In this document: one piece after another, positions 12,017 through 24,491 of the stretch
Layout of the letters: every line of letters begins with the position of its first letter
Position numbering within the stretch: position 1 is the stretch's first letter
Assembly (NCBI GenBank): GCA_015501585.1
Contig: JADNRY010000223.1
Coordinates: 1-64,000 of the forward strand
Direction of reading: 5' to 3'
Origin: Rhodocollybia butyracea
Taxonomy: Eukaryota > Basidiomycota > Agaricomycetes > Agaricales > Omphalotaceae
Length of the DNA stretch: 64,000 bases
Notes under the pieces: generated by a model
Seen by the model: the letters and a program-made list of their open reading frames with translations, nothing else
Told to the model about the DNA's origin: nothing
Databases searched by the model: none
Position numbers and translations under genes: made by a program

Positions 12017-14440
12017 CAACCATCAGTGGGGACAGGGCAGGCCTTGACATCATGATTTAGGTGTGCACTGATACGTACCACATCCACCGTTGCCACGTGA
12101 AACCCATCAGAAGCGGGAGGGAATAATGGCCAAAGTAAAACAAAGAATCAACTGAAATCAAAAGATAGGAACATATAATATACCAAAAATAAACCAGACC
12201 CATAAAATGGTTATAGCCTGTCCATGGCTAAACTGAAGAGTGGGATCAATGGAGGACATGCTGAGGGTCCTGCAGAAATATGTTTTGAGCTGATAAGGTG
12301 TGTCGACGCCCAAAATATTGACCAGCAAAGTTGGTTGAATTTGTAATAATAGCTATCGGTGATTTTTGATGCGCCAAATCACTGATAGCCATTTCCGGCC
12401 CACTGAAAGTATCATGTCTTCATGTCCAAGGGAATTGGTGATGGAAGTAGAAAGAGAGAGAAAGAACGTGTGAAAGTGGAGGAAGTGAAATGATACAGTT
12501 TCTGAAGTATAGAGTAATTTATAGTGAGGGTACACTCAATGTAAGGGAACAAATAAAATGTATACATGAGGTATTAGCTACTGGCAAGGCAAGTAGCACT
12601 TCCACACCGGAGGCTGGAAAGTATTTTAAAAGCTTGATATGCATCTTTTGCCATGTCCTCAAAGCCAAGAAGGAATTCCCAGAAAAGATTCATGTGTACT
12701 TATTGCGCTTTTTTTTGAATGGTATAACTAAATGTAATCTATACACTCTGGATGCTGAGAGACACAAAAGAGGATCTTGAAGAAAGCAGGGGAACATAGC
12801 AGGGGAACATACCAGCGATAATTATCCCAGAGAAGGGATGAGGTCAAGATGTACTACGGTTCAAGCTTTCAAGCCCTCCCATGCTTCTTTGAGAATTCAT
12901 GCACATGTCTTGGCAAGTTGGAATGCAGCAATGTACAACTGTGTTTGTCTTCTTGACTATTGCCATGGATATCCTCTCCTCGGAAATGAGAGCAGGTGCG
13001 AGTGATATGAGGAGGGCAAAAAAACAGTGGTTTCTGGACCTTTTGGTTCGGCAACTTGTTCAATGCATTCAGTAGGCATCATCGTGAGATCAAGCCGGGC
13101 AAGGAGGTCATAAGATGTCTGGTTGACAGTGTCATCGGCGGATTGGACAGCGAGCTTTTTGGAATGAGAAGACGTAACGGGCATTGGAAAATTTTTGAGC
13201 ATTCTGAAAAGTGAGTCAAGTATTGTTGCAAGCGTCCAGGCCATTGAAAGTCCATCAGTTTCCAGATATGGCTGGGCAAATAATGGTTAGGCACTAGTAT
13301 GGGCGCTGGAGGCCATGAGGATCGGTCCACTGAGTAGGAGCACTAATATGTTCAGGGGCGGAGGTGGGTTAATGTAGCGAATCGGAGAAGCCACATATCC
13401 TTGACACTAAAGTGTCTTATTCTCATCATTGCCTCACACTCGTGCACCCATCCCTTATAACATTTCTGTCACTGCATCTACACCAGAACAACTGCTAGTC
13501 CAGCACATACACTCAATCAGCATGCTATGAACGGTTGCACCATATCTTGTCTGGTCCTAACAAAGTGACAGCGGCGGCACCTTATTGATGTCTTACAGAC
13601 CTATGTCTTACATGTTTATCTCCTAGCTTCTGCACCAATCACCTGTAATTCCAGCACATAAACTCAATCACGCTCCTACTATCTCTGAAGCAATGAATTG
13701 CCATGGGTCTCTTAACATCTTGCTTAACATTTAACCCAGGCCCGGGGATGATCCGCTGAAAACTTGCCTTGAGGCTTGGATTCATCTGCACCTGGTCCAA
13801 TGCAGCCTGTGGAATGGACCGGGTACTTTCGGCGACCCTGTCATATCATTTTTAGACCCATTTGCTCTAGTGTGAAAGCAAGAGTCCAGTCCTATTATGT
13901 TATTTTGACTCTTGATTACCTGATTCCAGTGCATGAGCCCTATACCTTTTGTTTCAAATATTTTTCTCTGAATAAGCGAGAGCCTCGCCACGTTATGTCT
14001 ATTTTGTTCTGCACAAGCAAAACCCCATCATTTGTGCTCCGACGTTGATTATTGATCTACTTACCAAGCTTGTACCAAGCTACTTACTAATACCTACAGA
14101 CTCGGTAGACACCTCATAGAATACCTGTACTGTAGTTTATAAGGCCAACTATAACAGAACACCCAGAGCCCATAGGGCATATTGAAGCAGCTGTACCTCC
14201 AATTTCCTGTGTGACCCTCACAGCTCCGAGTCCCCACTGCGCCGAATACCTACAACATGCAGCTACAGAAGGAGTTTTGAATAAGAAGTCTACAGCACAT
14301 ATTATCACAGACTTAAGGGCAGTGGCAGTTGTAGTGGGCCATGTATACTTATACCAGGGGAGATTATGGAATTGTAAACTGTAGTAATGGTCTTGTAAAT
14401 CCTATTTTTTCTGAGGATTGAATAAATTAACTTTGCTCTA
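12017..14440. other. CACTA interior without recognised genes
   Basis: No gene can be supported. A minus-strand frame at 12957-13244 (95 codons) is hydrophobic in part but unknown to me. A clean small hairpin lies at 12349-12391 (GCTATCGGTGAT pairing with ATCACTGATAGC). Otherwise the sequence is mixed AT-rich spacer. Confidence 0.4.
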
Positions 14441-14449
14441 CTTTGACAT

Positions 14450-14780
14450 CAGTCAAAATGATTGTCCTAATTTTGGGCACTCTAAATGATTGGCCTCAAT
14501 TATAGGCAATCTAAATGATTGTCTTGATTTAGGTGCTCTAATTGATTGTTTCCTCAAGGCAATCCAAATGATTGTTTTAATTGGGCACTCTAAATGATGG
14601 TATGCTCAGATCAATCTAAATGATTGTCCTTAAATAGTAGGCAATCTAAATGATTGTCTTAATTTTGGACACTCTAAATGATTGTTTGCTCAAGACAATC
14701 AAAGTGAGTGTTTGGCAAAAAAACATCTATATGATTGTTTTTTCAAAAAATGATTGTCTCAGACAATCAAATTCATTGTT
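14450..14780. repeat. CACTA right subterminal repeats
   Basis: About ten units of the form CTCTAAATGATTGTCTTAAT, spaced roughly 30 bases and nearly all in one orientation. They end with an inverted pair (TGATTGTCTCAGACAATCA, 14751-14769) just before the terminal repeat. Confidence 0.8.
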
Positions 14781-14796
14781 TTTACTTCCCGTAGTG

Positions 14797-14965
14797 CCCA
14801 CAAATACTTGCAGGTACCTGCAGGTAGCACAAATTTGCTTGGATCAATACCCATGACCCATACGGATCTGTGGGAAACGGATACCTGGATCCGCAGGTAG
14901 ACATACCTGCGAGTATTCTCACGGTCATACCTGCGAGTACCTGCAGATAACCTGGACTCGTGCAG
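14797..14965. mobile_element. hAT-type MITE end fragment
   Basis: Matches the right portion of the 24492-25114 MITE family: GGGAAACGGATACCTGGATC, then ACCTGCGAGTATTCTCACG and ACCTGGACTCGTG. The final GACATCTCTA is missing or changed to GCAGAGAGG. Together with 7562-8052 it probably marks the MITE into which the CACTA element inserted. Confidence 0.45.
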
Positions 14966-15468
14966 AGAGGAGAAGAGAGGAAGCAAAGAGGAAGAAAGCA
15001 GCGAGGAATGTGACAAGTGATGCTGGCGGCCCACGTGGCTCTAAGTTCATTGTTAAGGCAAGTTTATGCTGGAGCCAGCCGGGCCCTGCCCTTAAGATCT
15101 CGTGATGTCATGTTCAAAAAGCTTTCAGCGCTTACTAGTAACTTACCCAGCGATTCTCCCATTCTCATCCGTTGTTGCTTTCAGCCTCAGACTTTAGCTC
15201 AACATTGAGGGTATGGAAAGTATTTTGAAGGACTTTACTGTCCACTGGCACTGCTTAGCTAGATAGCAATGCCGAGGCCAATGATAATTGGTGAGTTCAT
15301 GATGTTTGTTTGTTTGTATTACTCTGCAACTGACAATATCTCTTTCAGTTTATTAGACACTGTCATTTGAGTATATCAGTGAGATGTCAAACCTGTTTGT
15401 TCACGGGGCTCCAGGGATTAGTTCACTTGTAGGTATGTTCCATCTGTTGGTTCTAGTAATCATTGACT
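14966..15468. other. Unassigned, no gene seen
   Basis: A short purine-rich run (14965-15005) is followed by ordinary sequence with frames under 65 codons and no recognisable signal. Confidence 0.4.
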
Positions 15469-15476
15469 CTTGAATG

Positions 15477-18400
15477 TAGTGTTCGCCCTAAGGGCTAAGG
15501 CCTTAACCAGGTTAACCCTTAAGAGGGCTTAATACAAAGCCTTAAGAATTTTTTCGTAACTTTACCTAAGATTTAAGGCTTAAGTGGCAGTGTAATTTGA
15601 CCTGCTGAATACCATTTCTTTTCCAAATTTTGTGTGCAAAGACTGCTGCTATGTCCTCAAATCCTCTCTGGAAATACTTTCATAAGGGCCCAAGACAAAA
15701 TACGTCCCACTTTACCACTTATTGCACTGCATGTGTCAAGCATTTTGAAGACACATCCACTGAAGAATATGAAGAAAGGCTGAGAGTTGCAGATGATGCG
15801 GCACAACTTACGATTATAAAAGAGCGTTTTGACACAGGTGAGTAGTGTATGCCAGGATTGTTCCTATCCACAGCAGTACTCAATGTAGTTTTACAGCATG
15901 TACAGCTGCTAAAAGTGTTTGAGGTGAAAAAAGTGCTTTTCTTGCACACTTACTTGGATCAAGGACAAAGCAGGCATGTTCTTATGCATCGAAAGATGCG
16001 AAAGCAGAAGCACAGAAGCAGAAGGAAGAGGAGAAAGATAAGCATACTGAGCCTAGAACAGTCTCTTCAACAAAGTGGAAACTTGCAGATATTGCAGACA
16101 AGCACAACTCAACCCCAAAGAAGCAGAAACAGTCAACCTTGAAGGCATACAATGGTCTTGACATGCCATTCAGCACAAATGAGGCTTCTGCTGTCCAGGC
16201 TCAGGCTTTGCATGCTATTGTCTCCACTAAATCGCCGGAGACTCTCTTTGAAGATGTTGAGATGTTGAAGCTCTTTGGCATGTTACGAAAAGAGGCCCCT
16301 GCTGTCATACCTTCAGCAAAAGTCATTGGAGGAAGGCTCTTGAACGACGCAGTAGAAAAGGACAGTTATTGGGTATTTTGTGAGTTCATTTATTGTAGTC
16401 ACCCGATCTGGAGCTGAATGTCTGACATTCAGAACGGATGGGTGGAAATCTATTAGGAAGGACGCCGTCAATGCTGTATGTGCAAACATTGATTTCAAAG
16501 TATGTACAGCCATTATAATCATAAGCAAAGTGTCTTACCTTCTCCAGACCTACCCAATTGATACTTTGGAAGTCACTGCGGCAAATAAGGATGGTGACGC
16601 GCAGTGCAAACAGTTCGGAGAGATGATCCACCGGATTGAGCAGTGTTATGCCTGTACCATCATCTACTTTGTTACAGATGCTGATGGGGGAAGTAAGAAA
16701 GGGCATGCAAATTTAGGCAAGAAACGACCATATCTCATACTCCCGGACTGCTGGGTGCATCAGGTATATTTATATCATTCAGACTATTAAGTTTTCTCAC
16801 TGCAATGCATTGTATGTACCATTTAGTTCCAACTCCAACTCGGAGATTACTTCAAAATCTATCCCACTGGAGCGCAAATTGCAGAAGATGCAACCTTCCT
16901 CATTGGGTGGCTCAACAACCATGGAAAGGTACGAAAGATATTTGACAAAGCTCAGGATGATATCAGCAAGGATTGTAATGGCCGTATCATTATTCTTGCT
17001 TATGTTGTGGCAAACATCACCCGCTGGACAACTCACTATGTTGCATTTATGCATCTTCTTCATGTGAAAGATGCACTCAAGCTTGCTGTTCTTCAGCATC
17101 GCGCGCATATCATTGCAGCTCAAGTTGGAGCTTGAAAAGGTTCGGCTCGAAAGTGAAGCCAACTGAGCTTGTGATATGATTGAAGACACAGATTGCCGGT
17201 ATGCATTCTGGTCTGGACTCGAGTCTGTAGTTGGTGATATTGAGCCAGTATGTTATGGTACCAATATCAATCAGAAGGACTCTACACGCCCAGACCAGGT
17301 CCTTCTGAGTATCGCAGGTATATATCTTCATTTCACTGAGCATCCAGAGCCGGAGCTATCTGGAGAGATGGTCAGGAGGATTGAGAAAAGATGGAAAGGC
17401 TGTGATCAACCTCTGTTCATTGCTGCCCTCATCCTCAACCCTTTCGAGGGAGTTTCCGCTTTTGGACCTAACACAGGACTTAGTGGTTTCAAGGCTAATG
17501 ATATAATTGTTAAGGTATGGAAATTTGATATTACGGTGTCTTCTTCATGTTAATAACTGCTCATAGCTTTACCGTTGCATGAACGACCGTCCCGAAAACA
17601 CAGATAGTCCTGAAGTACGACATGAGAAAGAGCGCCAGCTATCAAAGGCAACCTTACAATATCTCTCAGGCACTGGCCCTTTTGCAGACTGGCGTGAAAA
17701 TTGCAACAAGTTGGAACAGTTGATGGTACAGTTGTCCGATTTTTTTTTGTTACTGTTGTCTTACTACCAGCTTACAGGGTCGAGATCTGACTGTAGTCTG
17801 GCAGGCGTATGCAGGAGATATTGGGATTCATGAACTTGTGGGATTTGCAATCATGATTCTCAAAATTGTTGTAAATCAAGCCGGGTGTGAACGCGTATTT
17901 TCTCTCCTGAAAATCCTTCAAGCTGCACAGCAAAATTGGATGAAGTACGAGAAACTAAAGAAAGTTACAAAGGTATGGATTCAGTGCAACAAGCACCTGG
18001 TAGGTTTCGTTTACTCACCATGATCAACAGGTTGCATCAGGCATCCATGCTGAAAACCTTGCATTAGGATTGCTCAAGGAGCAAGGGCAGCGACAGAATC
18101 ACAAGCCAGATGCTCGCGAGAATCTTCTTGCCGTTCCTCGATACAGTGATCTGTTGGAAGGTATGAATGACAAAGATGGTACCAAGCATGGCCATGCACT
18201 AGTTTCAACAGCAGAGGGATGGCGCACAACCATGCCAAAGTGGGTCTTTGATGCCCAGGAAGCTGAGAGAGAGGAACTTGAGGGCGAGTTGGAAGATGAC
18301 GAGCTTCCAATCAATATTTTGCCATTGCAGCCATCTGTACCATCTATGACCCGGACTTCACGGCCTTTCTCAAGCACACTCGCCAAACTCTTTGGTGGGC

Positions 18401-18689
18401 TTCTGAAACGTGCATGAGTATCTCTAAAGGTCATCAACAAGGAAGCAGAGCTGATGGAGGCACTTGCAGAGGTGGAGGAAGATGAAAGACCAGATGATGG
18501 TGGAATAGAGATTGATTCAGCTGATGAATACATGGGGTAAAGCTAATAACACTGTTTGTGCACTCAGCTAAGTGAAAAATAATAAAATTATAATTAAGCC
18601 TTAAATTTGCCCTTAAGTGTTAAGGCCTAACCCCTCTTAAGCCTTCAAGATTCCGAAACCTTGATTTAAGGCCTTATGGGCGAACACTG
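15477..18689 (+). mobile_element. hAT transposon, 3.2 kb, with 8-base target duplication
   Basis: The left end reads TAGTGTTCGCCCTAAGG and the right end, read inward, CAGTGTTCGCCCATAAGG. CTTGAATG flanks the element on both sides (15469-15476 and 18690-18697). Eight-base duplications and a YAGTG terminus are hallmarks of hAT elements. The ends continue with AAGGCCTTAA-rich sequence (15490-15560 and 18600-18680). The element contains one multi-exon transposase gene and nothing else. Confidence 0.93.
15651..18540 (+). pseudogene. hAT transposase with BED finger and hATC region, disrupted
   Basis: The start ATG at 15651 gives MSSNPLWKYFHKG, followed by a BED-type finger (YCTACVKHF; second half after the first intron, LAHLLGSRTKQACSYAS). 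Visible introns are 15838-15923, 16500-16547, 16764-16826, 17515-17566, 17726-17777 and 17973-18030, all GT..AG. The core contains TDGWKSIRKDAVN, VTDADGGSKKG and TNINQKDSTR, and the dimerisation region has NQAGCERVFS. This layout matches a hAT transposase family common in mushroom genomes. Lesions: the exon junction near 16370-16430 is unclear; one extra base near 17133 shifts the frame; TGA codons lie near 17163 and 18415. The transposase is therefore probably inactive, although introns or assembly errors could explain single lesions. Catalytic acidic residues were not checked by alignment. Confidence 0.88.
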
Positions 18690-18697
18690 CTTGAATG

Positions 18698-18904
18698 TAT
18701 GTAGACACTTTGTTTGACACCTGTCAGCTGTTTTTCTGTCCATGTCTACCACAGCACTCACCTCGCCTACTACTTGCTCTTGCCTTGCCTACTACTTGCT
18801 TCAACTACTCTCCTTGCCTACTACTCTCTTCACCTACTGAGCTTGGGACACAGATATAATAGTTATCTACTTGCTATTAGTAAGTATTAGCTTGTATGAT
18901 TTTT
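18698..18904. other. Simple-sequence flank
   Basis: Contains repeated CTTGCCTACTACTTGCT words (18760-18840), a short low-complexity run between the hAT element and the telomere-repeat element. Similar words recur at 19425-19450. Confidence 0.5.
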
Positions 18905-19420
18905 TATTGTTATAACAAGACAGATTTATAATTATCATATTGTAATCATTAGTCCGCAGGCGCGTAAACTTCGGGCCTGCCTCCGCTTCCCTCCCCTCCC
19001 TTTCGGGGGGTCCCCCAAGCTGGGAAGTCGTCGGCAGGCACGCTAAAGCCTTGTTTACGCTGTCAAAATACCCCCAACCCTAACCCCTAACCCTAACCCT
19101 AACCCTAACTTTCGCGCTGCGCGCGAGCCGCCTGTGGCGGCGCAAACCCCTAACCCTAACCTAGCCTAACCTAACCTAATAAAAAAGAAAAAGAATAACA
19201 AAATGTTACCAGTAAGGATTGAACTACCAACCCGCTGATTACACCCTCGTGATCCCGTTGACAGCGGCAGAACCACTCTGCCATACGCACATGAGAATCC
19301 CTGATGGGCATTTAATTATGTGGCACCTGTCATTATGTACACTTGATAATAGCAAGAAATAATTGTAAAATCTCTAGACTTGTTATAACAAGTTAATAAT
19401 TATTAAAAGCGTGTTGGATA
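18905..19420 (-). mobile_element. tRNA-like (SINE-like) element with telomeric repeats, copy 1
   Basis: Read on the minus strand it begins AATAATTATTAACTTGTT, contains the perfect palindrome ACTTGTTATAACAAGT, and then a pol III-type promoter. The A box is TATGGCAGAGTGG (complement of 19273-19285) and the B box GGTAGTTCAATCC (complement near 19215-19227). A T-rich run follows, then TTAGGG/TTAGG repeats, the hairpin-forming GCGCCGCCACAGGCGGC, and more TTAGGG repeats. A GC-rich tail precedes a second TTGTTATAACAA motif near 18914-18926. Copy 2 at 46408 shares everything up to the GC hairpin. An internal A/B box with a tail suggests a tRNA-Ser/Leu-derived SINE; the telomeric part is unusual. Confidence 0.65.
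19080..19165. repeat. Interstitial telomere-type repeats (CCCTAA)
   Basis: Runs of CCCTAACCCTAACCCTAACC are interrupted by the GC-rich segment 19110-19145 and then continue as CCTAACCTAACC. TTAGGG is the usual telomere repeat of basidiomycetes. Because the same arrangement occurs at 46660-46695 within a shared repeat, this is part of the element and not a chromosome end. Confidence 0.85.
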
Positions 19421-20444
19421 ATGACCTACTAGTACTCTCTTTGCCTACTGCTCTCTGTACAATTAGTATCATACCATACAATTTAATATACTTTTACTTG
19501 CTCATTTCCATCTGACTTGCTATGTACAAATGCTCTAATAAGAATTATATTGTCCTTTATTAACAATTGGGTGAAAACTTGCAATTCATACAGCAATTGT
19601 CAGAGAACCATTGAGAAATATGTTATATTATGCTCAAAGTTTTGTGACGCCTTGAGAAAGTTATGATAATTTCTGATAGTATTCCCTAATATTTCCAGAA
19701 GGCATAAAAGTCTATGAAAACTTATGGAAATCTGCAAGGGGACTGTGTTATTTTTCAAATCTACAAAATGAACATAATTTTGAGGAATCTCGAGGAATTT
19801 TTAAAAACTATGCCACAATTATCAAATATTTTGTGGGGGAAGTTTTCCTGATGCCACAAGTCCTCATTTTCACCTTTCATCACAAACACTCAAAATCTCA
19901 GTATCCTAGGTCCAACACATAGCTCTGAGCACTGCTAATTTCAAGCTCATAACTATTTACAGAGATTTGAATGTCTTTCATAATGTTTGATAAGATAAGA
20001 TTAGATAAATATATTTGACTTCAGGCAATGTCCAGCCTGTAGGTGAGAATAAAGCCTCAATATGCATGCTCCCAGCTTTGTGGGCTTTATGTTACAGCAT
20101 TCTGGTAGGTTGAAACTTGGTGTGACAGTGCATACATCCCTCAAAAATACTGGTGTAAATTTTTATAAGGCCCTCACCGAGACACTGACTGACTGACCTG
20201 ATAGCACGGGTTCGCAGCCCGGGCCCCCCTTGCCTGTATGAGACTTGGAATCATGGACATCTCTAGTACTACTAGCAGTTGTATTGTTCAAGAGTGCTTT
20301 GTAAGTTAAGCTAACCTATGGACAACAAATAAGAATATATTCATAAGCAAATCACGATGCTTTCTAGTCAATGTTGAACAGCCTGCCTAAAGGAATTAGT
20401 CCAAGTGAAGTCAAGGCTTCCACATAGGCAGCCCTCCTATTGCA
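19421..20444. other. Unassigned AT-rich sequence with one MITE end
   Basis: No gene is visible. TCATGGACATCTCTA ends at 20265, matching the right terminus of the 24492-25114 MITE family, but its left partner is not recognisable. A GC-rich word CGGGTTCGCAGCCCGGG (20207-20223) is the only other notable sequence. Confidence 0.4.
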
Positions 20445-22540
20445 CTATGCCCATATGTGCTTTTCTGAGCCATTGGGAGGCTGTGTCATCTCAATTGCCT
20501 CGCTGTCTCCATTTGTTGCTGTATATTGCTCCAAGTGAACTTGAATATTCACTGGACCGGGACTGGGAATTATTGTGCTCCCCTCTGTAAGATGCTCGGT
20601 GCCACATTGGATTAATTGCGAATCAGGATGGAAATGGTCTCGTGAATTTAGTGTCCCAAGTAGGGCATTGACATATACTATAATGCTTTTTGTTGGGTAA
20701 AATGTGTATATCAAGGTTGAGATACTTACATTCTCCTGCTATAAAGTCCAATTCCATTGCCCAAATATTGTTGGGGCTTACCGTAAACTCCATTTAGTGT
20801 TAGTTGGTTTCATGTCTAGATGGTGTGTACAAGGTGCTCACAGCCACAACTTGAATAACTGCTGCAAATCTACGACATGATCAGTTATCCTCAAACAAGC
20901 TAAACAATTGAGGGCTTACGTGCACAACAGAAGCCGATTGACAGCATAGACGATCAGAGTATTAACGATGATGTTAGTTCTGAAATGCCATTTTAGTATC
21001 CTTATCATTCCAATTATTATAGACAATTTCCAATACCTTGAAAAGCCACCTAGATTTTCCTTGAGTAGGAGGCAGAGAGCAACAGTAATTGCTGAGTCCG
21101 ATATGATCCTCGTTACAGCCCTGGGCAGCGCACTTTGAGGCTGGTTGTTCATTTCAGCACTTCAGTGTAAGCAGTAGGATTGGAGGAATCTACAGACAAT
21201 AATTTGGGAGAAATCTGTGGGGTCCACTTCTGGCTTCTGTTTTTGGCAACTTAAACAAAAAAAATTGAAGATATTAAAGAGGGAATGTCTTACTCCAAGA
21301 TAAGCACTGCTAATTTATGGAGTGATAGATTGTGAGTTGTTCTGTTAATGTAGCGAATGTAGCTGAGCTACACACCTACTCCAAGTGCTAATATGAATTG
21401 ATTATATGAAGCCATTTAAGTAAAGAGAGCCGAAAGTATTACTCACCAAGATGTGACAAAATGAGAACTCCCTAAAGAATACATGTCATTAGTGAAAAGC
21501 CTTTCTTTAACGAATGGTGCTGTACCAAAAATATAGAAAGTGGAAGTTTCCACTTGCGTTTGGTTACTAAATATGTAAAGCCAAGGCAATTGAATTTAGT
21601 CTGAAATCTTGTCACTGGGTATTCTGTTGCTGACTGACATTTCAAGATTTGCCATGCAAAAAAGCTACAAACAATAGTGTTCAGCGGTTAATGCGGCAGT
21701 AAACAAAGCCCACACCCACAGTTGAACAATTGGGCCGATTACTGTCTACAGTTGCAATGTCAGCCACTTGTCCCTGAATAAAACAAAAACCATTTACATT
21801 TACAGCAAATGCAGCCTATAGTAAGGCGGTTAATTTTAGTCTCATGTAGTGATTGATAGAATTGTTCACAAATAATTGCCTAAAAAGGATGAGTAAACAT
21901 ACGAGGTTGTTAAGGGATTGTTAAAGGATCTATAACACATACCAGCATCCTCCAGCCACCACTGAGGGGTCAGCGTAGCTTTTGACAAGATAAAAGTAAA
22001 TTGCCTGAATCACTAAGAAAGTGAAAAAAAAAACTAATGCATTAGCTGTAAATTAAATTTGAATTTGAGTCTGAGCCGCTTACAAAATGCAGCATGGAAT
22101 GCACACAGGGATCTATCATGTTTGTGTGAATCTACTGGGGCTAGGAGGTGGGTGATCTCACATCAATACCCCAACCTGAGTGCTATATTTATATATGGTG
22201 CAATGATTCACATAAACAAAGCCCACCATTGTTTTGATCCATTTGGAGTCCCGTTGATAATGCAAATAGTACAAATAAGCCTATGTGCCAATGGAAGTGA
22301 TAATGAGTATGAACAGACAGCCCTTCCGAGTCTGCAAATGTACCTGGAGTGTCGCTATGCCATATAGAGTACAAGTCACAATTACCATGACTAGGCCAGC
22401 ACCTTGATGGAAGGATCTTTCAGTTATGAAAAGTTAAAGGCATACAAGGCTGCTTTCTTACCAAATGTCTTCTCAAAGATTTCAGTTGGTAATGGACGGA
22501 CAAGAATCTGAGGAGGACTGCTGTTGTTGCTGGTCATGGT
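20445..22540 (-). pseudogene. DUF6534-like integral membrane protein gene, decayed
   Basis: Several minus-strand exon candidates line up in the order expected for the mushroom multi-pass membrane family I remember as DUF6534. They are: an N-terminal piece MTSNNSSPPQILVRPLP from about 22538 (donor GTAAGAAAG); TLYGIATLQ joined across a good intron (GTACATTTGC..GGCACATAG, about 22250-22340) to AYLYYLHYQRDSKWIKTMV; AIYFYLVKSYADPS (near 22000); a hydrophobic exon SALPRAVTRIISDSAITVAL through FRTNIIVNTLIVYAVNR (20930-21150); and TKSIIVYVNALLGTLNSRD (20640-20700). The last motif, a chain ending in LNSRD, is the family's best-kept feature. Some joins need stops or frame changes to be ignored, so I call it a pseudogene. 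Function of the family is unknown. Confidence 0.65.
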
Positions 22541-23411
22541 AGAATGCGCTAGTGGTTATCAAGAAAATGGGACTTGTTATAAGGATAAAGTAAGATGTTA
22601 AGAACTCGAGACTTCTTATAAGGCCAAACTTGGAGTAAGAATGTCACAGAAATGGTCTCTTTTTGGAATATTCGATTACCGCCAGGCCATTCTGATCACG
22701 CCATACTAGGCTTGATGTAACAATATCTTTTTCCACTTTGATAATAACAAATGAAGTATTAATGACTTTACCAATATATTAGCAGTGTTTCTAACAACAT
22801 TGACATATTGATTGACAAATTGATTGACAGCGCATATAAATAATAAAGAAATTGTCAATCAATACATCAGCTGTCAGTGTTCAAAAAAAAAGGCTTCAAA
22901 GACTTATGCAAAGCACTCTGGGCCACTGTGATTTTGTAAACCCCTCGGTACTTGGCTACAGGTCTATTATGAGCCATCATTGGCACTGTCAAAGGAGACT
23001 GTGTGCTGTGCGCTACCATATGTGTCACTTACTCATCTCCTGGCCGGAGTTGTCTCTAGAGTCTCAGATCTGTGAGAACCCAGAGCCGGCGGTGGGGTTT
23101 GGCTGAGCTCCGGGTGCTAATTTATGCAGCCAAATTCCACAAGAATACAAAACTGAGTGGACAAAATTTGGAAAAATTCATTGACGGTATTTAATATTAG
23201 GCATATTGTGACATTAGCCCTTCCTAGAGAACAAAGTTCCTTGACATTTTCATTAATACTTATTGCATCATAGCAAGTCTTGTAGCAAGTAGTGGCTGGG
23301 ATTGACTCTCACTGTGGTGTGAGCTGACTCCTAAAAATGCAACCAAAAGCTTTGATTCAATATGCTAGAGATATGGTCATAGAGTCCATACTGAGTTATA
23401 CTGTTTTGACC
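22541..23411. other. Unassigned, no gene seen
   Basis: AT-rich with a TTGACA/TTGATTGACA cluster (22800-22860). No frame above 85 codons and no known protein features. Confidence 0.4.
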
Positions 23412-23954
23412 CAGTGTTCACTCACGGGTCACTTTTGCTTGTGAACACCGTGACAGCTGAGTTTAAAAAAATGTGGTAAAATCACCCAAAATCACTCTTG
23501 TGGTCCATGAACTGCATCATGGGTATATCAAACTTCTCAAAAACATTAAAATATCCCTGGGATTCAGTCAAATGTACAAATTCTCATGCTCTACAGGGCA
23601 AAGCTACGTGCTATCAAGATCTATAGCTACACAGTAAGTATGTGAATCTGTCAATTGTTTGCTTTTCCCTGTGCATTTGGTGAGAGTTCTAAAGAAGCGA
23701 AGTATCTTTTCATGTCAAGCTAGAGATAATATTAAGTGTGATAAGAGTTTGCATTTCAGATAATGGATTTAACGACCGAATACCAGCTCTAATTAGTCGC
23801 GTTCAGACCATGTGCCCATCATTAAGTGTTCAGAATTCAAAAAATTTCACGCGTTGCGTGAACTGTTCACAACCTAGTCACTGTTCACTGGCATGTGTGA
23901 ACACCAAATATTGTGAACGGGCCCGTCACGGATCACACACCGTGAACACTTGCT
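23412..23954. mobile_element. Possible hAT-like element, weak inverted ends
   Basis: The left side reads CAGTGTTCACTCACGGGTCAC (23412 on) and the right side, read inward, AGTGTTCACGGTGTG. Both ends are rich in GTGAACA/TGTTCAC words. A CAGTG terminus would suit hAT, but no eight-base flanking duplication is visible and the ends match over only about ten bases, so this is tentative. Confidence 0.35.
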
Positions 23955-24483
23955 CGAAACAGTACAGTAACACTAGCGCCCAAACAGGTTTTGCCAATAT
24001 TTCATGTCCCTCACCTTCACTTCCTTAGGTAACCCCATGAGTATGCCAGCTTCCTACCTGGTCATCTAACCTCCTTTTTGATCAACCAATCACCGATACC
24101 AGTTTGCAGAGCAGAGCTTGAAGATCTGGTGGAACACAGCTGTGACATGTTCCATGTGTGGTATCTAGTTAATAATGGAACTGCAAGTACAAGAGAAGGA
24201 CATAAAGGAATAAGAGGTCCACTCAGAGAGCCGGAACCTTACACACACATCCCTTACCCGAAAGCTGTTTCTCTTCTCTGCCTGAGGACAAGGGCTCCGA
24301 TTGTATCCTCACAATTGACTGCCTTCAGTGGATGTTAGAGCTTAGGATCATCCCTTGCCATACTGCTTTACAATGTGCATCATCCTCAAACCATCTGCAT
24401 CAACAATAGTGTTACAAACTATGTACATTTTGTCATTTAATCAAATACAACAGACACAGATGCATTATCTTTCTTTGACTTGT
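23955..24483. other. Unassigned, no gene seen
   Basis: Ordinary mixed sequence between two mobile elements. The frame 24078-24338 (86 codons) has no recognisable motif. Confidence 0.4.
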
Positions 24484-24491
24484 GAATGGGC

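Larger units (their letters stand above)
8053..14796. mobile_element. 6.7 kb CACTA (EnSpm)-type transposon, probably non-autonomous
   Basis: The ends are inverted copies of CACTACGGGAAG followed by AAAAACAAT and TTTGATTGTC. Four flanking bases (CCCA) are identical on both sides. Behind each end lies a block of subterminal repeats around AAATGATTGTC, as in known CACTA elements. Inside I find no TNP2-type transposase. The interior instead holds a 22-base minisatellite, a GC-rich block (9230-10430), a nested MITE (10432-11057) and one 119-codon frame. CACTA elements usually duplicate 2-3 bases, so the four-base match is only approximate support for the boundary. Confidence 0.75.
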